Source: Bacillus carboniphilus
Lineage (GTDB): Bacteria > Bacillota > Bacilli > Bacillales > JAIVKR01
Length of the DNA: 64,000 nucleotides
NCBI RefSeq assembly: GCF_020524035.2
Contig: NZ_CP129013.1
Span: forward strand, 1,229,822-1,293,821
Direction: 5' to 3'
In this document: positions 19,474-28,948 of the stretch, one piece after another
Layout of the letters: each line of letters begins with the position of its first letter
Numbering within the stretch: position 1 is the stretch's first letter
Notes under the pieces: generated by a model
Told to the model about the DNA's origin: nothing
The model's database searches: none
What the model saw: only the letters and a program-made list of their open reading frames with translations
Position numbers and translations under genes: made by a program

Positions 19474-20616
19474 TTATCGTAATTTATTTAATTGATCACC
19501 AATCAAATCACCTAATTGAAATCCACTAGAATCATCATTGAAATTAGTATCCACTTGCTGGTGTTCTTCTTGATGATCTTCTTCAAGTTCACGAATACTT
19601 AAAGATACACGTTGTTCATCTTTATTAACATCTAGAACTAAAGCCTTCACTTGTTGACCTTCTTCTAAAACTTCATGTGGCGTTCCTATATGTTTATTGG
19701 ATATTTGTGAAATGTGAACAAGACCTTCTACCCCTGGTAAAATTTCAACAAATGCTCCAAATGAAACTAAACGCTTCACCGTTCCTTCTACAATATCATC
19801 AATTTTCACTTTTTCATCAATGTTATCCCATGGTCCAGGTTTTGTCTCTTTTATAGATAAGGAAATACGCTCGTTATCGCGATCTACAGAAAGCACTTTC
19901 ACTTGTACACTTTGCCCCTCCTCTACTACTTCAGAAGGATTATTTACATGACTATGTGATAATTGGGAAATATGGACTAGACCGTCTACACCGCCAATAT
20001 CAACAAATGCTCCAAAATCAGCAATTCGCTGAACCGTACCATCTAGTACATCACCAGGGTTAATAGACTCGAGTAACTGTTGTTTTTTCTTGATCTGCTC
20101 TTGTTCCACTACCGCACGATGTGATAATATCACTCGGTTCTTTTCACGATCTAATTCAACAACCATTAACGTAAGGGTTTTACCTTTATATTCAGAAAAA
20201 TCCTCAACATAATAAGATTCTACTAAAGAAGCAGGAATAAAACCTCTTACTCCAAGGTCAACAACTAATCCACCTTTGACATAATCCTTTACTTCAGCTT
20301 CAAAAATTTCATTGTTATCGAATTTTTTTTGCAATTCATCCCATGCTTTATCTGCATCAACTGCTCGTTTTGATAATATTAAGACATCATCTTCTATTTT
20401 CATTACTTTTAGTATTAATTCATCGTTCTCTTTCACGCAGTCAGAAGCTTTTTCAACATGCAAGCTAGAAAGTTCACTGATAGGAATAATCCCACTATGC
20501 TTAAACTCAATAATATCAGCAAGCACTTGTTTTTCTTCTACCTTAGATACTACTCCTTTAACCACATCCCCAATTTCTGGAGCTTTCACTTCTACATTAT
20601 TCATTTCATCAACCAT
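19474..20616 (-). CDS. ypfD: Ribosomal protein S1 homologue, four S1 domains
   Basis: RNA-binding protein related to S1. The 380 residues hold four S1 repeats, near 16-86, 103-169, 188-258 and 273-343. The last two have the clear DFGAFVDIGGVDGLVHISQLS and SFGAFVEILPGVEGLVHISQIS cores. Firmicute forms are shorter than the six-domain S1 of enterobacteria and are not strictly required for translation. It follows plsC with a 136-base gap. Confidence 0.92.
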   Translation of the reverse strand: MVDEMNNVEVKAPEIGDVVKGVVSKVEEKQVLADIIEFKHSGIIPISELSSLHVEKASDCVKENDELILKVMKIEDDVLILSKRAVDADKAWDELQKKFDNNEIFEAEVKDYVKGGLVVDLGVRGFIPASLVESYYVEDFSEYKGKTLTLMVVELDREKNRVILSHRAVVEQEQIKKKQQLLESINPGDVLDGTVQRIADFGAFVDIGGVDGLVHISQLSHSHVNNPSEVVEEGQSVQVKVLSVDRDNERISLSIKETKPGPWDNIDEKVKIDDIVEGTVKRLVSFGAFVEILPGVEGLVHISQISNKHIGTPHEVLEEGQQVKALVLDVNKDEQRVSLSIRELEEDHQEEHQQVDTNFNDDSSGFQLGDLIGDQLNKLR

Positions 20617-20752
20617 TTTCTTAACCTCCTTAAGTCAAAACCAATACAACTTTATCCTTATTATTATGTATTCCTTTCAACACTAAATAGCATAAAAGAA
20701 AATACCTCTTTAAATAAACTTCTAATAAATGCTACCTTTTGTCAAGGAATAT

Positions 20753-21340
20753 CTATTGTTTTTTATATTTTTCTAGTAAATGTCTGATTTCATTCATAAT
20801 TAATGAAGTTGCTTGTTCAGCTGAATTTTTATTTGCTCTTAGTTCAGTAAAGTCAATAGGAGAACCAAAAATGATTTTAACCTTGTTGAAGCGTTTATAC
20901 GGTCCAATGATGGCACAAGGCACTACACTAGCATCAGAACGAAGTGCAAAAAAACCTGCACCTGCTAAACCTTCTTTCAACTGACCGTTCTTACTCCTAG
21001 TCCCTTCTGGAAATAAACCAAGAACTTCACCATTCTTCAAGATTTTCAACCCTTTTCTTAAAGCTTCACGGTCACTCATCCCACGTTTCACAGGAAAGGC
21101 CCCAAGATTGGCAATGATAGTTCCTATTACTTTTTTATGAAAGATCTCTTCCTTTGCCATAAAACGAACTGGTCTTGGCGAGGATATTCCAACTAATGGA
21201 GGATCCCAATTATTAATATGATTGGAACACAGAAGGACTCCTCCTTCATCTGGAATATTTTCAATCCCCTCCACCTCTATTCGATAAAGAGATTTCATTA
21301 AAAATTTAACAACACTTCTAGAGAAAGTATAAAAAGTCAT
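20753..21340 (-). CDS. plsC: 1-acyl-sn-glycerol-3-phosphate acyltransferase
   Basis: Acylates lysophosphatidate to phosphatidate at the membrane. The 195-residue product has the acyltransferase box NHINNWDPP (NHx4D) near residues 41-49 and FPEGTRSKNGQL near 115-126. It starts seven bases after cmk ends, so the two form an operon. Confidence 0.93.
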   Translation of the reverse strand: MTFYTFSRSVVKFLMKSLYRIEVEGIENIPDEGGVLLCSNHINNWDPPLVGISSPRPVRFMAKEEIFHKKVIGTIIANLGAFPVKRGMSDREALRKGLKILKNGEVLGLFPEGTRSKNGQLKEGLAGAGFFALRSDASVVPCAIIGPYKRFNKVKIIFGSPIDFTELRANKNSAEQATSLIMNEIRHLLEKYKKQ

Positions 21341-21347
21341 AGTTAAT

Positions 21348-22010
21348 TTAGACCCTCTCCTTTATTAAATTTTCTATTACTCGAATGACTTCTGAAATCG
21401 ACAAAGAAGTCGTATCAATCTCAATTGCATCCTCTGCTTTTATTAATGGCGCCATTTCTCTCTCTGAGTCAATTTTATCACGTCTAGCAATACTCTCTTG
21501 TATTTCCATAAGATTAGATTGAATTCCTTTTGTTAAATTTTCATTGTGACGTCTTTGTGCTCTTTCCTCTACTGATGCTTTCATAAATATTTTTAGCTCT
21601 GCATTCGGTAATACATAACTCCCTATATCTCTTCCATCCATGACAACACCACCACTTTTAGACATCTCTCGTTGACGATGAACCATTTCATGACGAACTT
21701 GTGGGTGCTGAGCTACTATGGAAACATGATTCGACACTTCATTAGAGCGTATTTCTTCCGTAACATCTTCTCCATTGACAAATACTGCTTGACCTTCATT
21801 TCTAGGTACTAATTCAATCGTCATCCCATTTAATAATTCAACGAGTTTACCTTCATCATCTAGAGATATCCTTTTCTGAATCGCTTTAAATGTAAGGGCT
21901 CGATACATTGCACCTGTGTCTATATATACATACGATAAGTCTTTAGCGATCACCTTTGCAACCGTACTCTTTCCAGCTTCAGCTGGTCCATCAATAGCAA
22001 TTGAAATCAT
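21348..22010 (-). CDS. cmk: Cytidylate kinase
   Basis: Phosphorylates CMP and dCMP. The P-loop is [12 protein letters not shown] at the N-terminus, with an E where GPAAAGKST is more usual; [19 protein letters not shown] follows. I start it at 22010 ([15 protein letters not shown]), with AAGGAG nine bases upstream. A start 33 bases further upstream is possible. It heads the cmk-plsC pair. Confidence 0.94.
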   Translation of the reverse strand: MISIAIDGPAEAGKSTVAKVIAKDLSYVYIDTGAMYRALTFKAIQKRISLDDEGKLVELLNGMTIELVPRNEGQAVFVNGEDVTEEIRSNEVSNHVSIVAQHPQVRHEMVHRQREMSKSGGVVMDGRDIGSYVLPNAELKIFMKASVEERAQRRHNENLTKGIQSNLMEIQESIARRDKIDSEREMAPLIKAEDAIEIDTTSLSISEVIRVIENLIKERV

Positions 22011-22239
22011 CTTATTTTTCTCCTTGTTCATAAAAAATTCCACCAGTATTTATTGTACAGATTTACTGATGGTTTACTCATAAATCGTTATTTTACTTGT
22101 CCAACTATGCGGACATACTATAAAAACTACTTATCTATCAATAAGTGATGGTGGACAAGAAGATAGAAGTGGTATTTAAAGAGGAGTAAGTAAATTTATT
22201 ACCCGATGGAAAATAACACATTTATGAATTAGATTTTAT

Positions 22240-22428
22240 CTATTCACCAATGTACTTGTTTACCTCAACCTTTTCTATCTGCTCTTGATTAACAATCCCT
22301 TCATATAAAAATACCTTTGACATATAAGGACTAACAGCGGGAAATTGGAAAATAAACTGAACAATAATCACTAAAATTAAATGTAAGAAAGCCAACTTTA
22401 ATAAAATCCTTTCAAACTGTTTCAACAT
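22240..22428 (-). CDS. ypfB: Small membrane protein, YpfB-like (DUF5359)
   Basis: Function unknown; 62 residues with one membrane helix near residues 12-28. It sits between motI and cmk, as ypfB does in B. subtilis. The gap of about 230 bases down to cmk holds no recognised gene or strong hairpin. Confidence 0.7.
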   Translation of the reverse strand: MLKQFERILLKLAFLHLILVIIVQFIFQFPAVSPYMSKVFLYEGIVNQEQIEKVEVNKYIGE

Positions 22429-22480
22429 ATCAACCTCACTAGTGAATTTGTTATTTAGTTGTTGGCTCTAACAAGTAATT

Positions 22481-23129
22481 TTATTCGTACTTCAACCCTT
22501 TTATTCTTAGTTGAACTTGAGTAAAGTAACAGTACTGTAATAATGTTTGTTGATCTTTCTCAGAGATATTGATAAATTGTACGTTTATTTGTTTATTTTC
22601 AATACGTTTCACAGTCGCCTTCACATGCAAATATTGCAACTCTTTACTAAACGGCAAGACTAACCATATTTTAATTTTATCGTCTATTTTAAAGAGAGTG
22701 TCACTGCTATTTTCAAATGATAGGCCGCCAGCACTAATGTTATGAGTAAAAGATGTGAAAGGATTAAAGTCTTTCACAAAAGGGTGCACCGCTAAATCCA
22801 GTTTTGACATAACGCGTACAAACTCCCTCCGCTGCACTTTTACATATTGATCTTCTTTAGGTCTTTTTATAACAATCATAGGAATTTTTTCTTTTCTTCT
22901 ACCAACGACCGTTGTTTCAAAACGAACAAGCTGTTGGTCGTTCCATATACTAGTTAATGATAACTTTTGACCATCTAATAAAAAATGAGCTTTATGCGTC
23001 TTCTCATTTATTGGATAATCTATGTAAAAAAAAATCACTGTTTTTTTCAACAAGCATACACTTTAATTCACATGACTGATTATTAATTCTATTAACCGTC
23101 AATGTATCACCTATTTTCAACATAAGCAT
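22481..23129 (-). CDS. motI: PilZ-domain c-di-GMP receptor MotI (YpfA), frameshifted
   Basis: In B. subtilis this flagellar brake binds MotA when loaded with c-di-GMP. The PilZ signature is split as RREFVRV and SAGGLSFENS, with the arginine and glycine residues kept. The N-terminal YcgR-like part (LKIGDTLTVNRINNQ) is in another frame. The break is a run of nine A (T on the gene strand) at 23026-23034, where eight would join VEKNSDFF to YIDYPINEK. Start 23129 or 23123 is possible. With the fix the product is about 213-215 residues, typical of YpfA. Confidence 0.8.
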
Positions 23130-23181
23130 CACTCTCTCACATAGAAGAATAGCGTACACATAATATTAAAACAGGATTGTA

Positions 23182-23296
23182 AGAAAAGCGCAAGCGCACG
23201 TTTAGCGACGAATAGAAAGAGGAACGTCAACTAAGAACAGTCACCTCCTGTGACTAACATTGACGCTAGCACTTCCTGTGCGTCGAAGCACTCCCC
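23182..23296. repeat. Family B intergenic repeat, copy 2
   Basis: Opens AGAAAAGCGCAAGCG and contains GTCACCTCCTGTGAC and CTTCCTGTGCGTCGA, as in the copies at 6134 and 54004. Non-coding, between motI and the ypeB terminator. The edges are approximate. Confidence 0.6.
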
Positions 23297-23319
23297 ATAT
23301 GATGTGACTCACTTTTAAC

Positions 23320-23353
23320 AGAAAAAAGTGTAACGGCGTTCGTTACACTTTTA
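23320..23353 (-). terminator. Intrinsic terminator at the ypeB stop
   Basis: Stem AAAAGTGTAACG/CGTTACACTTTTTT on the minus strand, with its 5' arm overlapping the ypeB stop codon. Confidence 0.92.
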
Positions 23354-24688
23354 GAACAATTGCTCCGCTCCTTTTAACCTCTCGACTTTCTCTTCTCGAC
23401 CATTTTCAGCATTAATATAAATTCGAAAAGTGTCACTCGACATTGTGCCTAAAAATTCATAACATAAGATTTCTTCACCAATATCATTCATAATAACCCC
23501 TAACCTCTCCTCTTGAATATCTAAATTACTATTGACGGCCTTTCGTGCTTCATCACTTTGAATTGTAGGTTTTGAAATGTTACGGTCTTTTTGAGCCGAT
23601 AAATAGTCCTTGGCTGAAAAACCGACAACTTCACCATTGTCCAAAGCTACTTTAATTCTAACCGCCTCTGGATAAATTCTGACTTCACCTTCTTTTTTCA
23701 CAAATGAAAAAACTCCAACATTATCATATTGAGAACTTTCAAAAAGGTCAAAGCTTTTAAAGCTATGACGTTTTAAAAAATCTAGTGCCTTGTTCGCTCC
23801 CTCATTTAAACTCAGTTTTTTTTGATCAACCTCCCTATTATTCAATACATATATTGGATGTCCCCCTTGCTTAGTTATATCAACATATATTTCTTGGCCG
23901 TCTTCTTGATTATTAATGGTGATACTATAAAACGGAAAATCCGACCCTTCCCCACTCTCTGTAACCTCCATATCATTTGAATTAACATCCTTCACAAACT
24001 TTTTTACTACTTCTTTTGCTTGTTTTTCATCAATAAGACTTCCTTTTAAATTCTCAAACCCTTTTTTTTGATTTTGTAAGCTAGTCATCGTTACACCAAA
24101 ATTGTTTTCCGAATACCCTTCAACATTTTTTTCAACAGCTTGAAAGCCATCAATGATTGAATTCGTTTCTTGAGTATTACTTTCAGCTAAAGCTAATTCA
24201 ACATCCATCCAGCGAAGGTTTTCATTAAGAACCGTGTTCTGGACCTGCCTAAGCTCATCTTGTATTTCTTTCGCATTTTCATATAATTCATTCAACTGGA
24301 CATATTCTTCTTCCGATAGGGGGTCTTTACTTAAATCTCTTACAGCTGTTCTATAGCAAAACTCTCCGATGTTAGATAGAAACTCTTCTGTCTTATCAAA
24401 AGGCATTAATGTTAATGGAAGTTGACCAACATCATTTAGAGCTTGAGATGTAATTCTCCATGCCTCTGTTAAACCCGGTGTTAAGGACTCCTTTGAGTTC
24501 ATGGCAAGAGTCGTACCAATTTGATCATGTAATTGGTCTATTTGAAAGGTTAAATCATGAAACGCACGCTGATAATTGTTTTCAGCATTAATTAAAATAG
24601 CGTTTTTTTCTTGATGTTCTTTATAACCCCAATAAGTTGTACTAACCACTCCAATTGATAAAACTGTAATAATAATTCCACGAATCAT
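23351..24688 (-). CDS. ypeB: Germination protein YpeB, partner of SleB
   Basis: Needed for localisation and stability of the cortex-lytic enzyme SleB in the dormant spore. I start it at 24688 (MIRGIIITVLSIGVV), which has AAAGGAGGTGG upstream, giving 445 residues. An N-terminal membrane helix spans about residues 2-18, followed by a helical region and C-terminal PepSY-like repeats. It is 13 bases downstream of sleB, the usual operon order. Confidence 0.93.
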   Translation of the reverse strand: MIRGIIITVLSIGVVSTTYWGYKEHQEKNAILINAENNYQRAFHDLTFQIDQLHDQIGTTLAMNSKESLTPGLTEAWRITSQALNDVGQLPLTLMPFDKTEEFLSNIGEFCYRTAVRDLSKDPLSEEEYVQLNELYENAKEIQDELRQVQNTVLNENLRWMDVELALAESNTQETNSIIDGFQAVEKNVEGYSENNFGVTMTSLQNQKKGFENLKGSLIDEKQAKEVVKKFVKDVNSNDMEVTESGEGSDFPFYSITINNQEDGQEIYVDITKQGGHPIYVLNNREVDQKKLSLNEGANKALDFLKRHSFKSFDLFESSQYDNVGVFSFVKKEGEVRIYPEAVRIKVALDNGEVVGFSAKDYLSAQKDRNISKPTIQSDEARKAVNSNLDIQEERLGVIMNDIGEEILCYEFLGTMSSDTFRIYINAENGREEKVERLKGAEQLF

Positions 24689-24701
24689 ATTTCCACCTCC
24701 T

Positions 24702-25769
24702 TTATTTACAAAAAATATGTTTGCCAATTCTTTTCACTTGTGGTCTTCCCCAAATCCAACTGTTAGTCGCCGTATTTGGATTAAAATAATAGATAGAGTT
24801 TTCACTTGGATCCCACCCATTCAAAGCATCTAATGCCGCATCCATAGCTCTCTCATTAGGTGTTAAATTAATTTGTCCATCAGCAACCGCTGTAAAAGCA
24901 CCAGGTTCATAAATAACGCCAGAAACAGTATTGGGGAAAGTAGGACTATCAATTCGATTTAAGATAACCGCAGCTACAGCAACTTGTCCAGAGTACGGTT
25001 CACCTCTTGCTTCACCATAAACAGCGTTAGCCATAAGACGAATATCATTTTGTGAAAAACCTCCAGGCATATTAGCTGCTACAGGATCGTTATTTTCTTC
25101 TTCTTGTGTTTGTTTTTCGTCCTTTTCTTGTTGCTCTTCTTGGGCTTTTTGCTCTTGTTGTGCTTGTTGATCTTGTTTCGCTTTTTGCTCTTGTTGTGCT
25201 TGTTGTTCTTGTTTCGTTTTTTGCTCTTGTTGCGCTTGTTGATCTTGTTTCGTTTTTTGCTCTTGTTGCGCTTGCTGTTCTTGTTTCGTTTTTTGCTCTT
25301 GTTGCGCTTGTTGCTCCTCCTTTTGCGCTTGTTCAATTTGTTTCTTAAACTTACCCTTCATTTCTTCCATGAATTTTTTATCTGGCTCTTGTTGAATCTT
25401 TAATGGAACTCCGCCATAATGAGTGAAGTAAGTTCCTTTATTTAAATTTTCATATACGAATGACTTATAAAATTTAGTGGACTTTAATAACATTTCTTTT
25501 GTTTCTTCTCCTACTAACCCATCAACCTCTTCTAATTGAAATTGATGTTGAAAGTTTTTTACCGCCCAAAATAACTCCCATCCGTATACACCATTTATTC
25601 TTCCATGATAATAACCGTTATACTGTAATCTAGCTTGAAGTTCAATTACATCATCCCCTACAGCTCCCCGTTGGATCACTTGTTCAGAAAAACCCTGAAC
25701 TGCAAGCTGCTGAATAAAGAAGAGACCAATGAATAAAAAGAAAGACAACATATATTTAACAGATGGCAT
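24702..25769 (-). CDS. sleB: Spore cortex-lytic enzyme SleB with a long Gln-rich linker
   Basis: Hydrolyses cortex peptidoglycan during germination. The start at 25769 (MPSVKYMLSFFLFIG) has AGGAGG; an upstream in-frame start 66 bases earlier has none. Order: signal peptide, peptidoglycan-binding repeat (VIELQARLQYNGYYHGRING), a linker of about 70 residues made of tandem QAQQEQK-type units, then the hydrolase_2 domain with YGEARGEPYSGQVAVAAVILNR. The catalytic glutamate is in YGEARGE. The linker makes it longer than the usual roughly 305 residues. A sigma-G-like promoter lies upstream. Confidence 0.94.
   Translation of the reverse strand: MPSVKYMLSFFLFIGLFFIQQLAVQGFSEQVIQRGAVGDDVIELQARLQYNGYYHGRINGVYGWELFWAVKNFQHQFQLEEVDGLVGEETKEMLLKSTKFYKSFVYENLNKGTYFTHYGGVPLKIQQEPDKKFMEEMKGKFKKQIEQAQKEEQQAQQEQKTKQEQQAQQEQKTKQDQQAQQEQKTKQEQQAQQEQKAKQDQQAQQEQKAQEEQQEKDEKQTQEEENNDPVAANMPGGFSQNDIRLMANAVYGEARGEPYSGQVAVAAVILNRIDSPTFPNTVSGVIYEPGAFTAVADGQINLTPNERAMDAALDALNGWDPSENSIYYFNPNTATNSWIWGRPQVKRIGKHIFCK
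25130..25330. repeat. 36-bp tandem repeat inside sleB
   Basis: About five in-frame units of twelve codons encoding QAQQEQK(T/A)KQ(E/D)Q. The array sits between the peptidoglycan-binding and catalytic domains. Because the unit is a multiple of three, gain or loss of a unit would keep the frame. Confidence 0.85.
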
Positions 25770-25802
25770 AGAAGTGTTCCTCCTTCTGTATATCCTTTTT
25801 TG

Positions 25803-25831
25803 TATCATTTGTAATGATTCACATTTTATGC
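25803..25831 (-). promoter_or_regulatory. Candidate sigma-G promoter of sleB-ypeB
   Basis: GCATA, 17 bases, then AATGATA on the minus strand, close to the forespore sigma-G pattern (GNATR and CATNNTA). It ends 33 bases before the sleB ATG. B. subtilis sleB is sigma-G controlled. The match is by eye. Confidence 0.5.
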
Positions 25832-25925
25832 ACACTTTATCTATCGCGATACAGTTCTATCATTTCATTTAAAGTTTTTAAATAAATTATTGAATTTTTA
25901 GATTATTTATGTAAAAAATATAGTC

Positions 25926-25994
25926 AATAAAAAACACCATCAAGTTTTTAGTAAGAGTCTAAAAAAGTCCAATTACTAAAAAGACGATGGTGCG
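25926..25994 (-). terminator. Intrinsic terminator after prsW
   Basis: Outer stem CACCATC/GATGGTG followed by TTTTTT on the minus strand, with an inner TTTTTAGTAA/TTACTAAAAA extension. It starts just after the prsW stop. Confidence 0.85.
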
Positions 25995-25999
25995 TGATT

Positions 26000-26686
26000 T
26001 TAAAGGCTATTAAAATCAGACAACTGTTCATGACTTTTATGATATATTTCTCTAGCTTGCTTTGCTTTTCTTAAACTAAACCACCATAAGAACACCATAA
26101 ACGGCGTGATAATCATTTTCCAGTCTTGACCTTTAGACATTAAGATTAAATCAAATAACCCATGAAAAAGAACAGGGAAGAACAGGGCGATAAATGGCCA
26201 AAAAAATCGATTTTTTGAATAAGAAAACTTCCCTTTTCCAAAGTAATACCCCATGAGAACACCAAACAGCGCATGTCCAGAAACTGGAAGTAACGCTCTT
26301 CCTAAAGCATCGTCAACACCAAAAGTAAATAAGTATAAGATATTTTCAATTGTTGCAAAACCTAATGAAATACATAATCCATAAATGATCCCGTCGTAAT
26401 GTTCATCGAAACTATAGTGTTGAAAAATAATAAAATAATATATAAACCATTTAAAGAACTCCTCAAGTAAAGCAACAGAAAAAAAGGCGATGACAATAGG
26501 AGATTGAAAAACCTCTTCAACTTCTAAAACATATTGAATGAACATAATAGGAAAAACCAAAATAGCTCCTAATATAAAAGACCTTATAATCAAAGAGAAC
26601 GATATACCTTCGCACTCATTTTTCAAATAAAAATAGCAGAGAATTGCCAAGCTAGGTGCAACACCTGCTGAAATGATTCCAATCAT
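26000..26686 (-). CDS. prsW: Intramembrane protease PrsW
   Basis: In B. subtilis PrsW makes the first cut in the anti-sigma factor RsiW and so activates sigma-W. The 228-residue product is polytopic and keeps the glutamate motif LLEEFFKWF, a histidine in SGHALFGVLMGYYFG and HGLFDLI. It lies upstream of sleB and divergently from ansA. No sigW or rsiW is in the window. Confidence 0.9.
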   Translation of the reverse strand: MIGIISAGVAPSLAILCYFYLKNECEGISFSLIIRSFILGAILVFPIMFIQYVLEVEEVFQSPIVIAFFSVALLEEFFKWFIYYFIIFQHYSFDEHYDGIIYGLCISLGFATIENILYLFTFGVDDALGRALLPVSGHALFGVLMGYYFGKGKFSYSKNRFFWPFIALFFPVLFHGLFDLILMSKGQDWKMIITPFMVFLWWFSLRKAKQAREIYHKSHEQLSDFNSL

Positions 26687-26878
26687 GTAAAATTCCTCGT
26701 TTCACACACAATTCCATTTTATCGTACCATGAAAAAATTTGGTTGCCTATAATTGCGTGTTCAAAATTGAGACAAATTAAATAAACAACTGCTTATCCTT
26801 TACAATATAAGAAAGTAAGGTTACGATTTGATAAGGTTTTCACTCATGAACATGCAAGCGATCAGGAGGTAATTTCAC

Positions 26879-27844
26879 ATGACTAAAAACATTTTACTGA
26901 TTCATACAGGCGGAACTATTTCTATGGAAGAAGACTATGTTACAGGAGAAGTAAAACCTGGTACTCGTAATCCTCTAGTTAATGAAATGCTTTCATTAGA
27001 AAATATTAATATAATAGTTGAGGAACTTTTTCATCTTCCTTCTCCACATATAAAAACAGCAGATATGTTGAAAATTAAAAATGCGATTGAACATTCCTTA
27101 AACAAAATTGATGGTGTCGTTATTACTCACGGAACTGATACGTTAGAAGAAACAGCCTACTTCTTAGATATAACGACATCAATAGATATACCCATTATTG
27201 TGACAGGTGCAATGAGATCAAGCAATGAGATAGGTTCTGACGGATTATATAACCTATTGTCATCCATACATGTTGCATCTAGCGATGATTCAAAAAATAG
27301 AGGGGTTCTTGTCGTAATGAATGATGAGATTCATACGGCTAAAAATGTAACGAAAACCCATACCAGTAACTTAGCAACATTTAAAAGTCCTCAATATGGG
27401 CCGATAGGATATGTTAATAAGAGAGGGGTTATTTATTATCATTCTCCGAAAGTCACTCCTACCCTTTCTGTTACAAAGTTAAATAAAAAAGTTCCATTAT
27501 TAAAAGCATATGCTGGAATAGGTAATGAAATTTTATCTTATCTGTTATCTATGGGAATTGATGGATTGATTGTAGAGGCATTTGGACAAGGTAATTTGCC
27601 ACCCACTTTTGCAAAAGGGTTGATCCCACTGATTGAAAAAAACATTCCAGTTGTCATCGTTTCTAGGTGCTTTAATGGAATCGTGCAAGATATATATAGT
27701 TACGAAGGTGGTGGAAAGTATTTAAAAGAAAAAGGGGTTATTTTTAGTAACGGTCTAAATGGACAAAAGGCACGGCTTCAACTTATGATCGCGCTGGAAA
27801 CAACCAATGACATGAATGAGTTAGCCAACATTTTTTCTCTATAA
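26879..27844 (+). CDS. ansA: Type I (cytoplasmic) L-asparaginase
   Basis: Hydrolyses asparagine to aspartate and ammonia. The 321-residue product has both threonine motifs, HTGGTISM near residues 9-16 and THGTDTLEE near 83-91. The ATG has AGGAGG ten bases upstream. It is one of few plus-strand genes and is divergent from prsW. No ansB or ansR neighbour is visible here. Confidence 0.93.
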   Translation: MTKNILLIHTGGTISMEEDYVTGEVKPGTRNPLVNEMLSLENINIIVEELFHLPSPHIKTADMLKIKNAIEHSLNKIDGVVITHGTDTLEETAYFLDITTSIDIPIIVTGAMRSSNEIGSDGLYNLLSSIHVASSDDSKNRGVLVVMNDEIHTAKNVTKTHTSNLATFKSPQYGPIGYVNKRGVIYYHSPKVTPTLSVTKLNKKVPLLKAYAGIGNEILSYLLSMGIDGLIVEAFGQGNLPPTFAKGLIPLIEKNIPVVIVSRCFNGIVQDIYSYEGGGKYLKEKGVIFSNGLNGQKARLQLMIALETTNDMNELANIFSL

Positions 27845-27855
27845 GAGGATAAAAG

Positions 27856-27881
27856 CCAGAAGCAATGCACATTGCTTCTGG
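27856..27881 (-). terminator. Hairpin terminator between ansA and ypdA
   Basis: Stem CCAGAAGCAATG/CATTGCTTCTGG between two convergent genes. On the minus strand it is followed by CTTTTATCC, so it fits ypdA best. On the plus strand the trailing bases are A-rich. Confidence 0.75.
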
Positions 27882-27895
27882 TATAAAAAATCTTA

Positions 27896-28867
27896 TTAAT
27901 ACCTTATTAAGCGTTTAGCCATCTCTTTAGCAATCATTTCTCCATGAAAACGCCCATTTTCGATGAAAATCTCATTCGCATTATTTCCAGCTGCTATGAC
28001 TCCTGCTATAAAAATACCTTCAACATTTGTTTCCATAGTTTCTTCATTAAACTTAGGTCTTCCTGTTTGCATATCAACTTCAATTCCCATCTTCTTTAAA
28101 AACCTATGATCTGGATGATAACCCGTCATGGCAAATACAAAATCATTTTTGATTACTCTCTCCTCAATTCCATATACTACGTAGGTCAAAGTAGTGTCAC
28201 CAATTTCTTTAACATCGGCATTAAACTCCATTTTAATTACTCCTTTTTCTACTAACGCTTTAAACTCTGGTAAGATCCATGGTTTTATACTTGAAGAATA
28301 ATCATTTCCTCTGTATAAAACGGTGACATTCGCCTCACTTTTCACAAGTTCTAAAGCGGCATCTACACTCGAGTTTTTCCCACCAATAACAGCAACATCC
28401 ATATCAAAGTAAGGATGGGCTTCTTTAAAGTAGTGTAAAACCTTACTCTTTTCTTCCCCTTTGACATTTAAATAATTAGGATGGTCATAATAACCTGTTG
28501 CAACGATGACTGTTGACGTACGATATTGTGCTTTTGAGGTTTCCACGATAAAGGAGCTATCCATTTCCTTTTTAACACTTTCTACTTTTTCAAAAGCATT
28601 CACTTGAATTTTTTTCCGTCTAACGACCTCTCGATAATAAGAGAGCGCTTGATTTCGAACAGGCTTCCTTTTTTCTGTAATAAACGCTACTTCCCCAATT
28701 TCTAGTTTCTCACTTGAGCTAAAAAACGTTTGATGGGTTGGATAATGGTAAATTGAATTAACTACGTTCCCTTTTTCAATCACAAGTGGTTTAATCCCCA
28801 TGTTTTGCAAGTGTATAGCAGCGGATAATCCACATGGACCCCCTCCAATAATAATTGCGTCCTCCAT
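27896..28867 (-). CDS. ypdA: YpdA-family bacillithiol disulfide reductase
   Basis: FAD- and NADPH-dependent enzyme thought to reduce oxidised bacillithiol. The 323-residue product has the FAD motif GGGPCGLSAAIHL near residues 8-20 and the NADPH motif IGGKNSSVDAAL near 161-172. It lies beside gudB, as in B. subtilis. Its presence suggests the organism uses bacillithiol. Confidence 0.92.
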   Translation of the reverse strand: MEDAIIIGGGPCGLSAAIHLQNMGIKPLVIEKGNVVNSIYHYPTHQTFFSSSEKLEIGEVAFITEKRKPVRNQALSYYREVVRRKKIQVNAFEKVESVKKEMDSSFIVETSKAQYRTSTVIVATGYYDHPNYLNVKGEEKSKVLHYFKEAHPYFDMDVAVIGGKNSSVDAALELVKSEANVTVLYRGNDYSSSIKPWILPEFKALVEKGVIKMEFNADVKEIGDTTLTYVVYGIEERVIKNDFVFAMTGYHPDHRFLKKMGIEVDMQTGRPKFNEETMETNVEGIFIAGVIAAGNNANEIFIENGRFHGEMIAKEMAKRLIRY

Positions 28868-28948
28868 AAAAACGACTCACTCCTGAATTCTATATTTGCA
28901 TATATATTTTAAGTTCATAAGGTAACTATTTCTTTATTGCTCAAAACA

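Noticed and set aside
25079-25336. Lysine-rich and leucine-rich open frames over sleB
   Set aside because: They are other-frame readings of the Gln-rich tandem repeat in sleB.
26753-26775. Lone family A end upstream of ansA
   Set aside because: Only GCGTGTTCAAAA matches; no second end or flanking repeat, so not listed as an element.
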